The notes: a model not told the origin generated them from the letters alone. A stretch of DNA of 64,000 nucleotides from Nematopogon swammerdamellus (GCA_946902875.1 OX336338.1:7245971-7309970), one strand, 5' to 3'; positions 1 to 16,400 are shown, counted from the first letter of the stretch. Numbers and translations: made by a program.

Positions 1-199
1 CCCGCCTCCCCACCCGGCCCGCCGCCGCCAGCGCCGACCGCCACCGACCCCGCCCCCGCCCCGCCCCGCTCCGCCCCGCCCCCGCCGCCGGCCCGCTCGG
101 CGTCGCGACCGACACTCGCACCGCCACCACCGCTCGTCTCACAAAACCCACTGCGATGGGCCCTGGGTTATTTATGTTTGTGTACGCTACACCACACAG
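1..199. other. Rdl intron, C-rich 5' part
   Basis: This is the end of the intron before the first visible Rdl exon. Positions 1-140 are very C/G-rich and of low complexity (CCGCC-type runs). The sequence then leads into an acceptor AG at 198-199. No coding exon was recognised. Confidence 0.6.
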
Positions 200-337
200 T
201 CGGCTACACGATGCGCGACATCCGCTACAAGTGGAACGAAGGCCCCAACTCTGTGGGTGTGTCCAATGAGGTGTCACTGCCGCAGTTCAAGGTGCTAGGC
301 CACCGCCAGCGCGCCTCGGAGATCAGCCTCACCACAG
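200..337 (+). CDS. Rdl: Rdl GABA-gated chloride channel subunit, exon (end of ligand-binding domain)
   Basis: First visible exon of a resistance-to-dieldrin type GABA receptor subunit, a Cys-loop pentameric chloride channel of neuronal membranes and the target of cyclodiene and phenylpyrazole insecticides. It encodes [14 protein letters not shown], then [18 protein letters not shown] and EISLTTG, the C-terminal part of the extracellular ligand-binding domain (known from the family). The exon begins after AG 198-199 with two bases of a split codon. It ends ACC ACA G before GT at 338, so it is phase 1 at its 3' end and joins the exon at 1540 in frame. Earlier exons (signal peptide, Cys loop) lie left of the window. 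Rdl fits better than Grd or LCCH3 because of the near-verbatim RDL motifs here and in the following exons. Confidence 0.95.
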
Positions 338-651
338 GTACGGAGAAACACTTCATCTCCACGTAGTAGTACCCTACCCACTGCGCGCCGCGTCGCGCCG
401 GCCCCTCCCGTTTGATCCATTCATATTTGATTCACATCCCGCTTCTGTATGTACATACCTATATTATGGCGTGCGTACTTACTGAGTGCGTGCGTAACCC
501 CAGCACCAGCTACTTACACGTGCTGGCCTCTGTGTGAGTGCTCTCATGTGTTCCGTTGATGCACCAGCGCAGTTTCCCGCTTCACGATACGTTTCAGTGG
601 TGCGCAGGCAGCGCCGATCAGCTAGCATGCATGCTCTTAACTGTCGACCGC

Positions 652-826
652 TTAGTACGCGACAGTAAATAATTCACGTCGGGCTTTAAAAAAAGATGAT
701 CCGGTTGTAGAGCGTCGTCTCTGTCGCACTAACCCGCACGTCTCTGTGCGACAGGGACGACGCTCTACAACAGAATGGTCTCTTTCTAAAGCTCCACACG
801 CATTATTTACTGCCGCATACTGTACG
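652..826. mobile_element. Foldback MITE, copy 1 of 3
   Basis: The left arm contains CCGGTTGTAGAGCGTCGTC and the right arm its complement GACGACGCTCTACAAC. The outer arms share AGTAAATAAT and ATTATTTACT. Two related copies lie near 20.15-20.33 kb and 20.63-20.80 kb. There is no coding capacity, so it is a non-autonomous DNA element of unknown superfamily. Confidence 0.75.
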
Positions 827-1252
827 TTGTACAGGCTGTTCCATAAAACCGTTTACAGAGAGCTAACTGGAGCATCATACTTATGTATACAGAACAATGA
901 GAACATTTTTATTTTGTCGTATTTAATGGTTTAATTTTAATATTGTGTTGTATATATATTATTATGACATCAATATACATTCATATATAATACAATATAC
1001 ATCATATATAATATGAAACGGCAAAAGGCAGCGTAAAGTTGTATATCAAAGCTTTAAGTAGAAATCATTTATTCATTACGATGGCAACTAAACGTACTAT
1101 CCTCCTGTGAAATCAGAAAAAGAACATAATTTAAAAGCGCCCCACCTTTTCTCCATACAAATAATTACTTGAGCCATTGATTTTATATTGAGCACGTTGC
1201 TTGTACGCAACGAAAAGAAAAAATTGTCATTATAGAGAAATGAGAAATAACT

Positions 1253-1345
1253 GACACGGTTGGCTACATCACCTACAACACCCGTGATGTCAGCCCATAA
1301 CACCGGGTGAACTTGGTGCCACGTCAGTGCACAATGGACGAATAA
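1253..1345 (-). repeat. SINE-like module C fragment
   Basis: Reverse-strand copy of a module found several times in the window. Hallmarks read in reverse are GTGTTATGGGCTGACATCAC, then GATGTAGCCAACCGTGTCA. Other copies lie at 5019, 12308, 23.7 kb, 41.2-41.45 kb, 56.9 kb and 58.3 kb. Confidence 0.8.
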
Positions 1346-1535
1346 TCGTCTTTCGTCAAGGCATTCCTACTTTTGCTAAATAAGTAAATAATTTATTTTT
1401 TTTATTTTAGAATATATTATTTATTTATTCATTTTACAAAAAAAATTATTTTCCCTCATCTCATAGCATCATCCTACCCAAATTTTGTCAACTTTAAACT
1501 TTATCAATACTAACAACACGAATGGGTTTGATTGA

Positions 1536-1829
<294 letters not shown>

Positions 1830-3665
1830 TAATTTGGTTTTACCTTGTTCGCTGATGTAGGTTTTTTGACATGGAATCAAATGACATGTCTTACCCGCCC
1901 ATCAAATATGGTGAGGTATTCACGGAACTTGGAAGTAAGGCAAAAACGACCCCAAAAAGAGAACCCACACGTGAAAATTGCTATATCTCGAAAAGTATAA
2001 TAGCGAGGATTATGTCTTAAATGCCTTACTATAGAAGAAGGATGCGCAAGTAATGGGCGTGTGTTAAATTACAGTATTATTTATATTTTAAGATCTGATG
2101 AGTCATCAAACTTGTTTAGGCGCGTGCGAGATGCTTCCTTTGAGGGGGGAAAAGTGTCGAGGGTGTTTTTGATTTAATTATTTGTCGTCATAATAATTAT
2201 ATTCTAAAATATTCTGTGAAATTTTATTACGGTTTAAGAGAGGCAGGCAGATAGACAAGCAGACGTACCGCGTAAATTTTGGTTCCATGTTCGGCAGATG
2301 TCTACAAAAAATTATCTAAGTTGACTGCAGGGGCAAAAGCAAGCCACGATCAGCCAATATCACCACCAAGAAGGTAGGTGCCACACCGACTTCCCTTAGG
2401 ATTGATGGCTATACTGGACTAGAGGAGAACACATCCGAGGCTGATATGCGGCCATCTTACATCCAGTACGGTGGTACCAACTCAGTCGGCTACAATTTGC
2501 CCCTAACACCTAGTAAGGACCAACGGATGGGACCTACAGTTTAACACCGGTTCCGAAAGCAGCAAATTCGAACCCAGACCACTCGGCCAGCCTCCGCTTA
2601 GGCAATAAATAAATATAATACATTGTTGATACAGGTACATTGTGAAATTCTGTACAAAAGATCGACGACTTTGTTCAAACTTTCGAAGGCTAGTTTTGTT
2701 ATAGGATTTTAAAAATAAAATGCCTTAAAAATCCTAGCAATTGAAAACTAAATATTGGGCGTCAATGTTTTAATTTATCGAATTGGTGTGAAGCCGAAAA
2801 TAAATCGTAAAGTGGCATCAAATTTCTACGTTTTATTCGCTTTCCTACTTACACAAGCTCTATTTTGGTTTAGGAAAACAACCAAAATACCTATGCCCTA
2901 TATTATTTAACATGATATTGTTGTCATTTTTCGAAATTTTAATTTTGCTTGAACAATACACTGACATATTACATAAAATTCTACAATAAAATTCGCGGGT
3001 CTGAATATTGAATTTGCCGTAGATATCGTCTTAATACGTGACCGTAATTGAGGACTATACAGTTAATTAATACAGTATGGAACGATTTTCATATCGTAAT
3101 TTAACTGACAGGTATCACGGGTCACTCCGAATTCGTTATACCTACATTGTAGTCAGTCCACGTTAGGTAAATTTGAGATCACTTATCAATCGTTATGAAT
3201 CAAAAGCTATTATCAGTATTCAATTCAGCTCAGTGCTTTTATCTCGAATCTTCTATTTCGTTGGTACATTTGTATAAAAAAAATCATTATTGGTCGTGCT
3301 AGCAACATCAACTAATTACGTAAACTGGAACATTATTGTGAGATTGGCTGTGAATGAAACGACACATTTTGTATAGATATAGCAAGGATATGTAGTAATA
3401 TATTGTTTCTGGAGGGTGTTAATAAGTTTCGTGGCAGCGAATACTGAATCAAGCTTATATTTTATCGACGTAGTGGTTGTATATTCTTATATCATTGGCC
3501 CGGAATAGTTTTGATAGAGTCTGGCGTTATCTGATCTTTCGATATTATAATAATAGCTTGTATTGATAATATTATCTAATACATGTAGCTATAGCTTAAG
3601 CATACTATTACATATATATGTATATAGCTTGCGAAATATGAATATACGACTTCATTAGATATAAG

Positions 3666-4062
3666 CAAAGCCGAAAACGAAGAGAAAAAATACTTCCCGA
3701 CCAGGATTCGAACATGGAACTCCGGTTTGAGCCGCCAGCAGCGCGTTGCCATCGGGTCGATAACGAATCCTCTCTAAATTTCGAACCGTTGCATAGTAGG
3801 TATGACGTAATCTTCCCTTCTGGAGTCCGATGCCAAATACGACTATGGTGACGACAGCATAATAATCAATATAGAATCATACGAGTTGACTGAACTCAAG
3901 AGATTGCGTCATACCGACCATAGAAGATGCAACGGCTCGAAATTTAGAGACAATACGTCATCAACTCGATGGTAATGGTAACGGGCTGGCGATGGCGGTT
4001 CAAACCGGAGTTCCAGGTTCGTATACTGGTCGGAAGGTTTTTTTTTTCTTTATTATCGGCTT
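3666..4062. mobile_element. Foldback element with tRNA-like box B in both arms
   Basis: Two imperfect inverted arms of about 140 bp. The left contains AACTCCGGTTTGAGCCGCC and the right its counterpart GGCGGTTCAAACCGGAGTT. The outer arms include AGCAAAGCCGA and TCGGCTTTGC. Read from the reverse strand, the left arm has ATGTTCGAATCCTGG, which fits a pol III box B. It could be a DNA-transposon MITE or an inverted pair of tRNA-derived SINEs. Confidence 0.7.
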
Positions 4063-4573
4063 TGCATCTATCTAATTAATTGAATTAATTAAATAAATTT
4101 TGTGGTATAGGGTTTGCAATGTTTCGTATATAATGTGTTCACTTCAATTCAGCAAATTCTGTTTAAGTGAATCATGGGTATACAAGTAGTAAATAAATGC
4201 GGAGCCATAGTAGAACTTACAACTTTAACCAAATACAGTATCAACATTTCTATTTGGCTGCTTAAATCAGATCAAATTAGAATTTCGAGTTGAAATGAAG
4301 AAGAAAATAACGAATCATTTCGTGGAGAATGCCATTCGGAATAGAAAAAATAATATGAGACTCAATCTGTCATTCTCAATCAACTCTATTCTGCCTAAAT
4401 AATTGATAGGTACCTACACATTTTCGGTAAAAAAACATTTTGGGGGTTTTTTATTTAATTATTTTTTTCTTTAACTAAAACAACATTCATACACATAAGG
4501 CAAGTGTAAATATTATAAAACATTTTTTTTAATTTACTAACATTTAGACGAATTAATTTAACAATCGAAAGTA

Positions 4574-4754
4574 CAGATGTTTTATCTCACGAGCGCGGGT
4601 GAGCCACGCTTGTGTGTGTAAATATACATGCACACTGTCTTTGTCTGCGTAAGCTCGGGAGCTCGCTACCTGTACTTACGCACACAGGAGCGCGTGTCTA
4701 TACGCATTACAACTACAAGTATGGCTCACCTGCGCTCGTGAGATAAAACATCTG
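4574..4754. mobile_element. MITE with 33-bp terminal inverted repeats and TA duplication
   Basis: Begins CAGATGTTTTATCTCACGAG after TA (4572-4573) and ends with the complement before TA (4755-4756). The inverted repeats run about 33 bp with one mismatch, ending near TGAGCCA/TGGCTCA. It has no ORF. TA duplication suggests a Tc1/mariner-type or PIF-like origin. It ends about 70 bp upstream of the next Rdl exon. Confidence 0.85.
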
Positions 4755-4823
4755 TAACAATAAACTCATCGCGAGCCGTTGAATCGTTGAGCCAATCACT
4801 CAACTTTGGAATTTTACTTCCAG

Positions 4824-4996
4824 AATACGCGACGGTGGGCTACATGGCCAAACGAATTCAGATGAGGAAACAGAGGTTCATGGCCATTCAGAAAATTGCG
4901 TCTGAAAAGAAAATGCCCGTGGACTGCCCTCCCGTGGGGGACCCGCACCTCTCCAAGATGAGCACGCTGGGGAGGTGCCCACCTGGTAGAGCGTCG
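4824..4996 (+). CDS. Rdl: Rdl exon, end of TM3 and start of intracellular loop
   Basis: Joins 1824 in frame to give SLLEYATVGYMAKRIQMRKQ, then RFMAIQKIASEKKMPVDCPP and MSTLGRCPPGRAS. This finishes TM3 and opens the TM3-TM4 cytoplasmic loop. Acceptor AG is 4822-4823, donor GTAAGT starts at 4997, and the exon ends in phase 0. The loop sequence resembles lepidopteran RDL from memory, which supports the host assignment. Confidence 0.95.
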
Positions 4997-5739
4997 GTAA
5001 GTACCTACAACTACATTTATTGTGTTTCCATCCAGTGTAGCCGGCACGACTGAAGGGAAGCACTGACTTGGTACCTAGTTCAGGGTTATGGGCTGACATC
5101 ACGGATGTTGTTGTTGATGTAGCCAACCACATAAATGTATATACCTACGTCGGTACACCCACTTACTCTTATCATTTTATTACCATTTATCTGACCGATT
5201 TTACAAGCCAGTCATCATTGTCTAAGGATTCCTTAAAAATCATTAAAATATGTTACAAAATCCTCCATGCACTAGCGGATTTAATCAATCACAGAAATCA
5301 GTTCGCCGTTCACATATATCACACGAGGACATTGAAAAGCATGTAATATGTCTATATGGTATGTGATAGATAAGAAACGAAATTAAAACTTAGTATATGT
5401 TATAAAAAAACCTCTATAAGGTTTCTTACCCGGTTCTACCTTATAGATTGCATTGCAGAACGGGACAAGACAAAAAACAATTAAGACAAACCATACATGC
5501 ATATGCCTCAATTAAGTATTGTTAATGTTGTGTATTCTTTATGGTGAAATAAATATATGAATCTGAATCTATGAATTGGGAACTTCGTTAATTGACTAAA
5601 ACGAGCTCTTATCGTAGTATCTTAAAAACTAGAAGTCTTAAAAGTTGTTATTAGTCCTTTATTTAAATATTTTTTATTATTATAATAATTCAAATAAAAT
5701 AAACTGAAGAATGAACCGAATGTAATGCACCGCCCTTAG
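4997..5739 (+). other. Rdl intron with SINE-like fragment
   Basis: Bounded by GTAAGT at 4997 and TTAG at 5736-5739. A plus-strand module C fragment (5019-5132) starts only 22 bp after the donor. The rest is AT-rich with no further exon seen. Confidence 0.85.
5019..5132 (+). repeat. SINE-like module C fragment
   Basis: Contains TGTAGCCGGCACGACTGAAG and TTATGGGCTGACATCACGGA, matching the module at 41.3, 56.9 and 58.4 kb. It sits directly behind the donor of the preceding Rdl exon. Confidence 0.8.
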
Positions 5740-5874
5740 GAGGTGAGATTCAAGGTACACGATCCGAAGGCTCACTCGAAGGGCGCGACCCTGGAGAACA
5801 CGATTAACGGAGGGCGTGGCGGAGGCGACGAAGACAACCCTGGGCCCCCAGTTCACCTCATTCACCCCGGCAAG
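5740..5874 (+). CDS. Rdl: Rdl exon, intracellular loop
   Basis: A 45-codon phase 0-0 exon for part of the TM3-TM4 cytoplasmic loop: [33 protein letters not shown], then [26 protein letters not shown] is an RDL signature. Acceptor TTAG ends at 5739 and donor GTACGT starts at 5875. The whole exon is a multiple of three, so skipping it would keep frame, but there is no evidence for skipping. Confidence 0.93.
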
Positions 5875-9327
<3,453 letters not shown>

Positions 9328-10036
9328 AGGGCTAACAGAATTCTTTCCAATATTTTTCCACCATTCCTGTGTAATAATTTGAAACGACTTAATGCCCATT
9401 CACGGCCCAAACGGGTACGCTCTAGGACTTTATATCTACGGCGCGACCTTTAGCGAATTACACACACACAATTGCAAAGGTAGATTTTAGAAAATCGCCA
9501 CGATTTTCATTCTTATGAAGTACATTATATGATCTATTAAGATTTAAATATTTATAGATATTGTCATTACAATTATACATAGAGTTATAGCGTGATGTAG
9601 AGACGTATGAGATATGGACACCATTGCGAATAATGTATTGTAAATATTATCAACATTAAAACACCTACCTATTTATTATGTAAACGAATCCGCATAGCTT
9701 TAAGCAAGTGAATTTCTTCCTTATTCGTTGATAAGATTTGCGTGTGCAATTATTTGAAAAATTATGAGTAGATGTTAACAGTCAAAAATGTATTTAATTG
9801 AATTATTCCATCAATATGAGTGGGTCGTCATTGTACTTATAATAAATACCTAGGTAGCCGTAAATATTTAACTACGCGTCTAGTTTAAATAAGTATAAAA
9901 ATATTCATTAACATGAGGCCGCTAGTTTCAAATTATTATATAAAGTCAATGTAAAAACTGTAATGAATGAGTGGAAAAATAATCTAGTAATCGCAAGCTA
10001 TTTGCTCGTCATCCATAAGACCGGAATGCTAATTTA
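9328..10036 (+). other. Probable Rdl 3' UTR and flank
   Basis: AT-rich sequence downstream of the Rdl stop. Candidate poly(A) signals are ATTAAA at 9655-9660 and AATAAA at 9841-9846. The true transcript end cannot be fixed from sequence. Confidence 0.5.
9841..9846 (+). promoter_or_regulatory. Candidate Rdl polyadenylation signal
   Basis: AATAAA about 510 bp after the Rdl stop. ATTAAA at 9655 is a nearer alternative. Both are inferred from motif only. Confidence 0.35.
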
Positions 10037-10907
10037 TTGACCTTCCTTCGCTTGCCGCTCGCGCACACTCAGTCTCCGGCGGACGCCGCCGCCGCCGTCT
10101 CTGTCGGGCACTTTCATTTCTGTTCAACTCGTAAAACAAACGCCGCCCGGCGCACAGCTCCGCCCGCCCACCGAACCGGCGGCGACGGCCTGTTGCGGCG
10201 GCGGCGGCAGCTTGCCCTTAGTGCTCATTTAAGACTTGAGTACACTAAGGGGCAATTAAATTGCGACTGTTGTGTTAGACAATATGTCCTTGCAGCATGT
10301 TACAAGATGTTCATCGTAGAATTTGAGGGGCATATCGCGCGATATTTTGCCACTAGTGTACTCAAGGCTCTCCACTGTACATAAGGTGAGTGAGTGTAGC
10401 GCTCGCGAGGGACCCGCTACGCTACGTGCATGGACACAGCGCGCAACGCACCAAGGATATCGTGTATTAGCTATGGCACATTTGTCTCACTGGCCGCGAG
10501 TAATCACGCGCATTATGCGCACAGTGAGACAGATCTAATTGACTTGCTCATAGACAATAAACCTACTAGCTCCAGTTCTGTAACGGCTCCCTCTCACATT
10601 AGTCCGAAGACACTCACAGGATTTCCGGTCGGAATTTCCCGACCGAAACTTTACTGAACAGTATTGTACTCGATGCGCGGTGACACGCCAGTGCCGATTC
10701 ATGTTCCATACAATTACAGCCGGGCAGGGCAATCCCGCCGGATATTCCGGTGAGTGTGTTTTCGGGCTTACCCTCTTGGCAAATTAATTTTGTTAGATCT
10801 AATACATTATAGTGGACTGTTTATTTTTAATCCGACCGGTAATCGAGCTAGTGCTTACATTCCTTTATTTCTAGTTACATTATATATTATATTATATTAT
10901 ATGTATA
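10037..10907. other. CpG-rich unassigned stretch
   Basis: Positions 10040-10210 are unusually GC- and CpG-rich, with GCC/GGC runs. A small hairpin pairs CCCTTAGTG (10214) with CACTAAGGG (about 10243). Near 10610-10760, imperfect inverted motifs (ACACTCAC with GTGAGTGTGT) bracket another possible small element. Frames here show no recognisable protein. A promoter or a GC-rich transposon fragment are both possible. Confidence 0.4.
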
Positions 10908-11177
10908 CACGGTGTTGCAAGCCCAACCGTAAAACCCGAAAGGGGGTGATTCTGTACGTGAAATAGAACAACTTTTGATCTACGACTTTTTTAATTGAAG
11001 AAAAAAATTTTTTTTTTCTCCATACATTTTGAGAACAGGTATTCAACATTTGTATGGAAAAAATAATTATTTTTTGTTTCAAATTTTTTTTTTCTTTACA
11101 GAAGTTGTATAGTTTCACATATAGAATAACCCCCTTATGTCAGTTAAAAATATTACGGGGGCAACTGCAACACCGTG
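10908..11177. mobile_element. 270-bp MITE with TA target duplication
   Basis: Starts CACGGTGTTGCA after TA and ends TGCAACACCGTG before TA (11178-11179). The inside is AT-rich with long A and T runs and no ORF. Inverted repeat and TA duplication were both read directly. Confidence 0.85.
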
Positions 11178-14100
11178 TATATTAGTTCATTATTTTGCAA
11201 TTAATACTTAGTTTTTTAAACTTGTTATTGCATTAACTTAAGCCCATTTGCATCAGCATATTATAAATTGTAATATATTACTAAACTTTGTATTGTTTTT
11301 CACAATCCCAAGTGATAATTTGGGATTATGAAAACTGATAAATATGGCGAACAATTTGTAAAGTTTGAACGTTGGAATCAAGTGCGAATGGTAGATAAGT
11401 ATGTTCTGGCTATTTTATATCTGCTCTTCGTAAGGAGTTCCCCTGGTTCTATCCACTTGGTTGTTAATGTCAGTAACAGTAACAATAACATCTATTTTGC
11501 CTGAAATATATTAAATGGAGCGAAAATTATTGTCGAGGCCGAGAATCTAATAATTATTATTAGTCATCTCTTTTGTTGATGTGGTACAAGCGCAAGTCAT
11601 GACCTTCGTTCTAAGCTTTACATGTTGTCCAAAACGTTCAAGGTGCACTAAATAGCCCGGTCTGATTTATTCGGTTGTGAATAAGAAAATATATTTTGAT
11701 ATTTTAAGTAGCTCCTTCTAAAGAACTGACTATGCAAGCGGCTACTTTGCTCAAATGTCGCAAAACTATGTATGACGCGCCGAGCGAGCGAAAATTGCAG
11801 ATGATCTGTTAAACTAGTAATATGGCAGGCAGATTATCTGTCAAGATATAGAAGGATTAAATAACTAAATCCAAGGGATTTTCTAAAATGATGAAGCTTT
11901 CAGACGAGCGGTCTGTCGGGCGGGAAATCTGTCATACCGTTAATCTGTTGGAGAGGTGATTTATCAGACGGTGACCTGTCGACGGGTCATTTTATCTCTT
12001 TGACAGATCACCAGATGACGCCCAGATCAACTGTCGATTTCCGAACTCGTGCGCAGGCTGCACTCGTGACTCTACTTCACTCTCGGACTGCTTTCATAGT
12101 CTCGACCGATGTTAGACTTAGCATTAGACGTCACTTGACACACGTGACTTCCCTGTCAAAGTGATGTTCGAATGTATTAAAATATTTTGCATGGCAATAC
12201 GTCTAACGGTCGGCCTTTCAACTCCCACTCAGTGCGAGTAATAACGTTAGCTATAGCGACAGATATCGTACAGGGATCCATCAAATAACTTTTTTTTTTA
12301 GAAACTGTCACGTTTGGCTCCTTCACCCATAACATACGTGATGTTAGCCCATGCTACGTGCCTTGTCAGAGCTTCCCTTTGGACGTTCCTTCTATAACAC
12401 TAAGGGTTGTCATTTCAACTTGTACGCTAAGTTAGTAGAACGTTAAGAGACAGCTTCACCGTACGAAGTCTATCACATAAAGTTATTCCTAGCACTGAGC
12501 GGCAGTTGAAACACCGGCCATATGTAGAAGTTGTAATACCAATCCTCAATTAGATACTATAAAGTTTAACAATTGTGCTAATAAAAATTGATTTGTACAA
12601 TAGTTTTACGTACATTAACTAGTAGCAGTGTGACGCATTCACTAACATGTGGGAGCCTTAACTCGTATCGATAGAGTATAGTTGCATGTTACTCGAAATC
12701 CTCACTTCATACAATATGTATAATCTTACTCTCGCATATTATGATGAAGTACACTTAGTGCCGCTAGAGTAGTTTGTAATCGATCCCTCCCGCCCGCCTA
12801 TTTATTGTAATCGCATTTTAGTTCCAAAAGTCATGTCAACATTGTATATGACTGGAATGTTGGCTGAGTTAGGTACATACTCGTAATGTGCCATCATCGT
12901 ATTGCAAAGTCAGAAAAATCGCACCTCGTATAAATAACAAGAAGTTAACATAAGATTTTAAAGTAAAAATATTAAAATTAACGGAAGGATGCTTCATAAT
13001 GAGTGATTTGAAAAAGACATTCCCCGGTGCGTTTAACCTTTGTATTTAACCAAAATGGGTCTCCGAAAAGTTTTTTTCTAAACAAACGGGATAAAGAATG
13101 AAGAAATTACTGATATTAAAGTATTTAACCAACAAATTAAATTACTAAACTAAGTACTTGATTAGTTACAATAAACAGGCGGTTTAGATTGAATCATTTA
13201 AGTATCCATTCCATTTCGGAACAAAGTCGGTGCCAGTATTGCACATAGAGTAAATATATCTATCATTCCATGTGATACTAAAGTACAATCATTTAGCTAT
13301 GCCAAAACTCATTGTGATCGAATGTGCTAATCAGTTATCTATCTATCACGTTAAAACGACACGAGCGAAGTCACTACAGCGTGGCGGACGGCGGCGACAC
13401 CTCTGCACTCGCAACCTCGCAATGCTCGCTAAACTATTTCAAATCTGTATTAGAACTACAAATAGTATGAGGCCACACAGTGTCTGGCGATATTTGTCTA
13501 GTTGACGTCATAGCCGATAGTGCAAGATGAAGGTAGACGGGAGGAACGCGGGCGGAGCCGTGGCGATAGTCGCTCTAGCCGACTGCGGGCGCATCCGCTG
13601 CCGCATATTAACGGTCAAGATGCAGTCATAACTTTACCTAAGCTCAGCGCTAGGTTAAACTAACCACCTTCCTGTAGCAATAAGTATGCAATGTGTACTC
13701 TCAGCATTGCGACTGTGAAATTCCACTTTTGGCAGTGAGCCAAGTCCGAATAGGTGGGGACTATAATTCTCAGAGCCGGACAGTAAGTGTGCCTCCCCGC
13801 TCCCACGCTGTGTATATCCGACTGTTCCGCTCGACGCACCTCGTAGTTAGCGAGTAGCTCCAGTATCTATGTACGTAGGCAACCTTCCGCTATACCTACA
13901 TAATATGTTTCACGATCACACACCCTACATCTAGCAGGCTAGATCCCGTCCGTCACGTCGCTACCCTTAGTGTGCATAGGAATGAACTGGCTGCGGGTGT
14001 GCTCCTCGGTTCCGTTCCGCCTTGAGACACCGCACGTTCCCCGGTCCATAGCATCGTGCATACATTGTATTGTCGTTGATATCGGTAGTGTGCTCCCTAG

Positions 14101-16239
14101 CTAAGCTACGCTTACTAATAATATGACTCGTAAGAATTCTGTGCGCGTCTGTATCTATTGTCAAACATGGAAATACAATTTGTTTAAAAAATATTTCCAT
14201 TTTCGACAATCACAACGACCGAGACCGTCGTCTCGCCCTCGTTTATTCGTCATGCAGTCATGCCCCTGTCGTTCGCTTCCATATTCGATCCGTGCGCAGA
14301 CAGTGTGATATCTGCATGTCGGCTCTATTCTAGAAAAATGTTCTCGCTGTAATGCTAAGCTGCGGCGAAACTGAAAGCGCCGCTCTCGGAAGCGGCCCAG
14401 TTTCAATACATTGTATGTAAATATTCGGAAGTGATGTATTCTTGTAAGTAGAGAGGAGGCAGTGAATGTTGACGCGGGCGTGGAGAGAGCCGCTTCTCTA
14501 TTCACTTCCCCTCACTACTATTTCTTAACTCAATTGTAACTTATCTTAAGTTATATAGATCATGTGGTCAAGCAGCGCGTATGTGCATTTAGATACTTTC
14601 TAAATGTTCAAATGTTGTGTGATATCCATTCTGTCTTCATCTTTCAATGCTCAAAATTAATTGTATTTTTATTTTCTGGAGAAAAAACATTAAGTAACTT
14701 TGAAATTATTAGCAAGTTTGCAGAGCGGACGCGGAAGAGCAAGTAAAATGCATCACTCACTCGTGTGCACCACAGTGTGCACTCTTATCTGTGAGCTATT
14801 ATTAACAGACAGTATTAACAGAAGATGAAAAAAACAATTTAAGGGATGCTGTATGTATATAAAAGTATAATTTTAGATTAGAAACTAGTAGGCATTTGAC
14901 AAGTATTGTGCTAGAATCTAGTGTGTCATTATTGTACTGCAAAACGTTCGCATTGCCCCCTCGCTGGCTGCATCAATAAGATGGATACACGTTTTTGTCG
15001 TTTAATTGGACTGTAAGTATTTGCTTCGAGGCATTTGTTTGGTGATAAATAACAGAGATCCATACATTATTTCGTCTGAAATGTTTTATATGTGATAATG
15101 TTTACCTACGACACTGCACGTTCTCGTGTATCCTCAACAATGTTCGCCTCAGTCCTGAGCCGGATAGATGTAATTTAATTAAGTTGACGCTTCATATACT
15201 GGCTAGGTGCGCTCGTAAAGGTCACACAGTGTCCGAGCTAACTCCGAGCTTCGCCTTGACCGCTCGCCCCGTCAATAAGGCTGCACGTGTAGGCTTTACA
15301 TTCAATTACCGTCAACATTGAAACGATACGACTTTCAATATACCGAGACGAGAACACTTTAGCTTACCGACGAGCGATGTCAGCTTACCGAATTGCAACT
15401 TCACTTGACAACCTTCTCTCCAAACCTTGGCAGATTAGTTCCACCCAATGGAACCAGCCACGGTGTTTCAGAAGATTCATTGTTGTTGTAGCTCTACTGT
15501 AATATTCGTGGTCTACCCAGGGATTGAAGAGGTCACATATTTATTATATAATTTAGTAGTTAAACCAACATAAACAATTCAGCTTATACTTAAAACATAA
15601 CCAGATGTTCTTACGCCTTACCATTATCTGAAGCAATACGTTTGTAGAAAATATACATTAAATATGTAAGTTGGTACCTGACTCGGATTAACATCTATTT
15701 GACTCTATTGAGTAGGTACCAGAGAACATACTTATTACTGCTACCACTTAAGTTACAGCTGGTTTATATTCGTTCTAATACGATTACCTAACTATTCACT
15801 CACTACATTCGATGTCTAATACTATAGGCAGCAGAGTAGCTGGACGGACGGATCTCCACTACACACTGATTCATTTTAGAATATTTTCACTTTACACTAA
15901 TTTATAGTAGCGAGTCTCATAAATAGGCGTAATCATAAAATGTATAATAAATCATTGAACTATTATTGTTTAAATAATGTAAATAGCACCATAATAATTG
16001 ACTTTAAGGTAAACGAAATGATCTATCTAATTATAGACGAGCTCCGGCTAATGTCAACTTGAAACGAAATTCTAAAATTTGTCTAGATATTTAGAAATAA
16101 GTAAGTATACATTACAAGATAGATGGTAATGTAGTCAACATACAATTTATGTAGGTACAATTTGTAATTTATTGTGATCTAGTAACAACTAACAATAGCT
16201 CATACATTCCCATAATACATATACATAGGTAGGTAGATC
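11178..16239. other. Gene-free intergenic region
   Basis: Five kilobases without a recognisable exon, RNA gene or complete transposon. A degraded reverse-strand module C fragment lies at 12308-12400. Short frames around 13.3-14.5 kb have no recognisable similarity. Old decayed repeats are probable but not provable by eye. Confidence 0.5.
12308..12400 (-). repeat. Degraded SINE-like module C fragment
   Basis: Contains CATAACATACGTGATGTTAG and CAGAGCTTCCCTTTGGACG, the diverged complement of the module seen at 41.3 and 56.9 kb. Confidence 0.55.
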
Positions 16240-16400
16240 TACCAGCAGCGAGGCGCGCGGCATCGTCGCCTAGACGTGCTACGTCAGTGTCGCGCCGCGC
16301 GCCGCGTAGCACGTCTACGCCGCGCGCGCCGCTCCGCTGCGTAGGCCTGCTACGCCGGCGCGTAGGCCTGCTACGCCGAGCCTAGCGCGCCTGCTGCACT
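16240..16400. repeat. GC-rich palindromic block
   Basis: CTAGACGTGCTACG is followed by its complement CGTAGCACGTCTACG, separated by GC-rich sequence. Two direct copies of GCGTAGGCCTGCTACGCCG follow, themselves partly palindromic. It stands out sharply from AT-rich flanks and has no coding sense. Confidence 0.6.

Noticed and set aside
10037..10384. 115-residue plus-strand frame in the GC-rich patch
   Set aside because: Composition-driven (Ala/Arg/His) with no recognisable domain, and no splice evidence.
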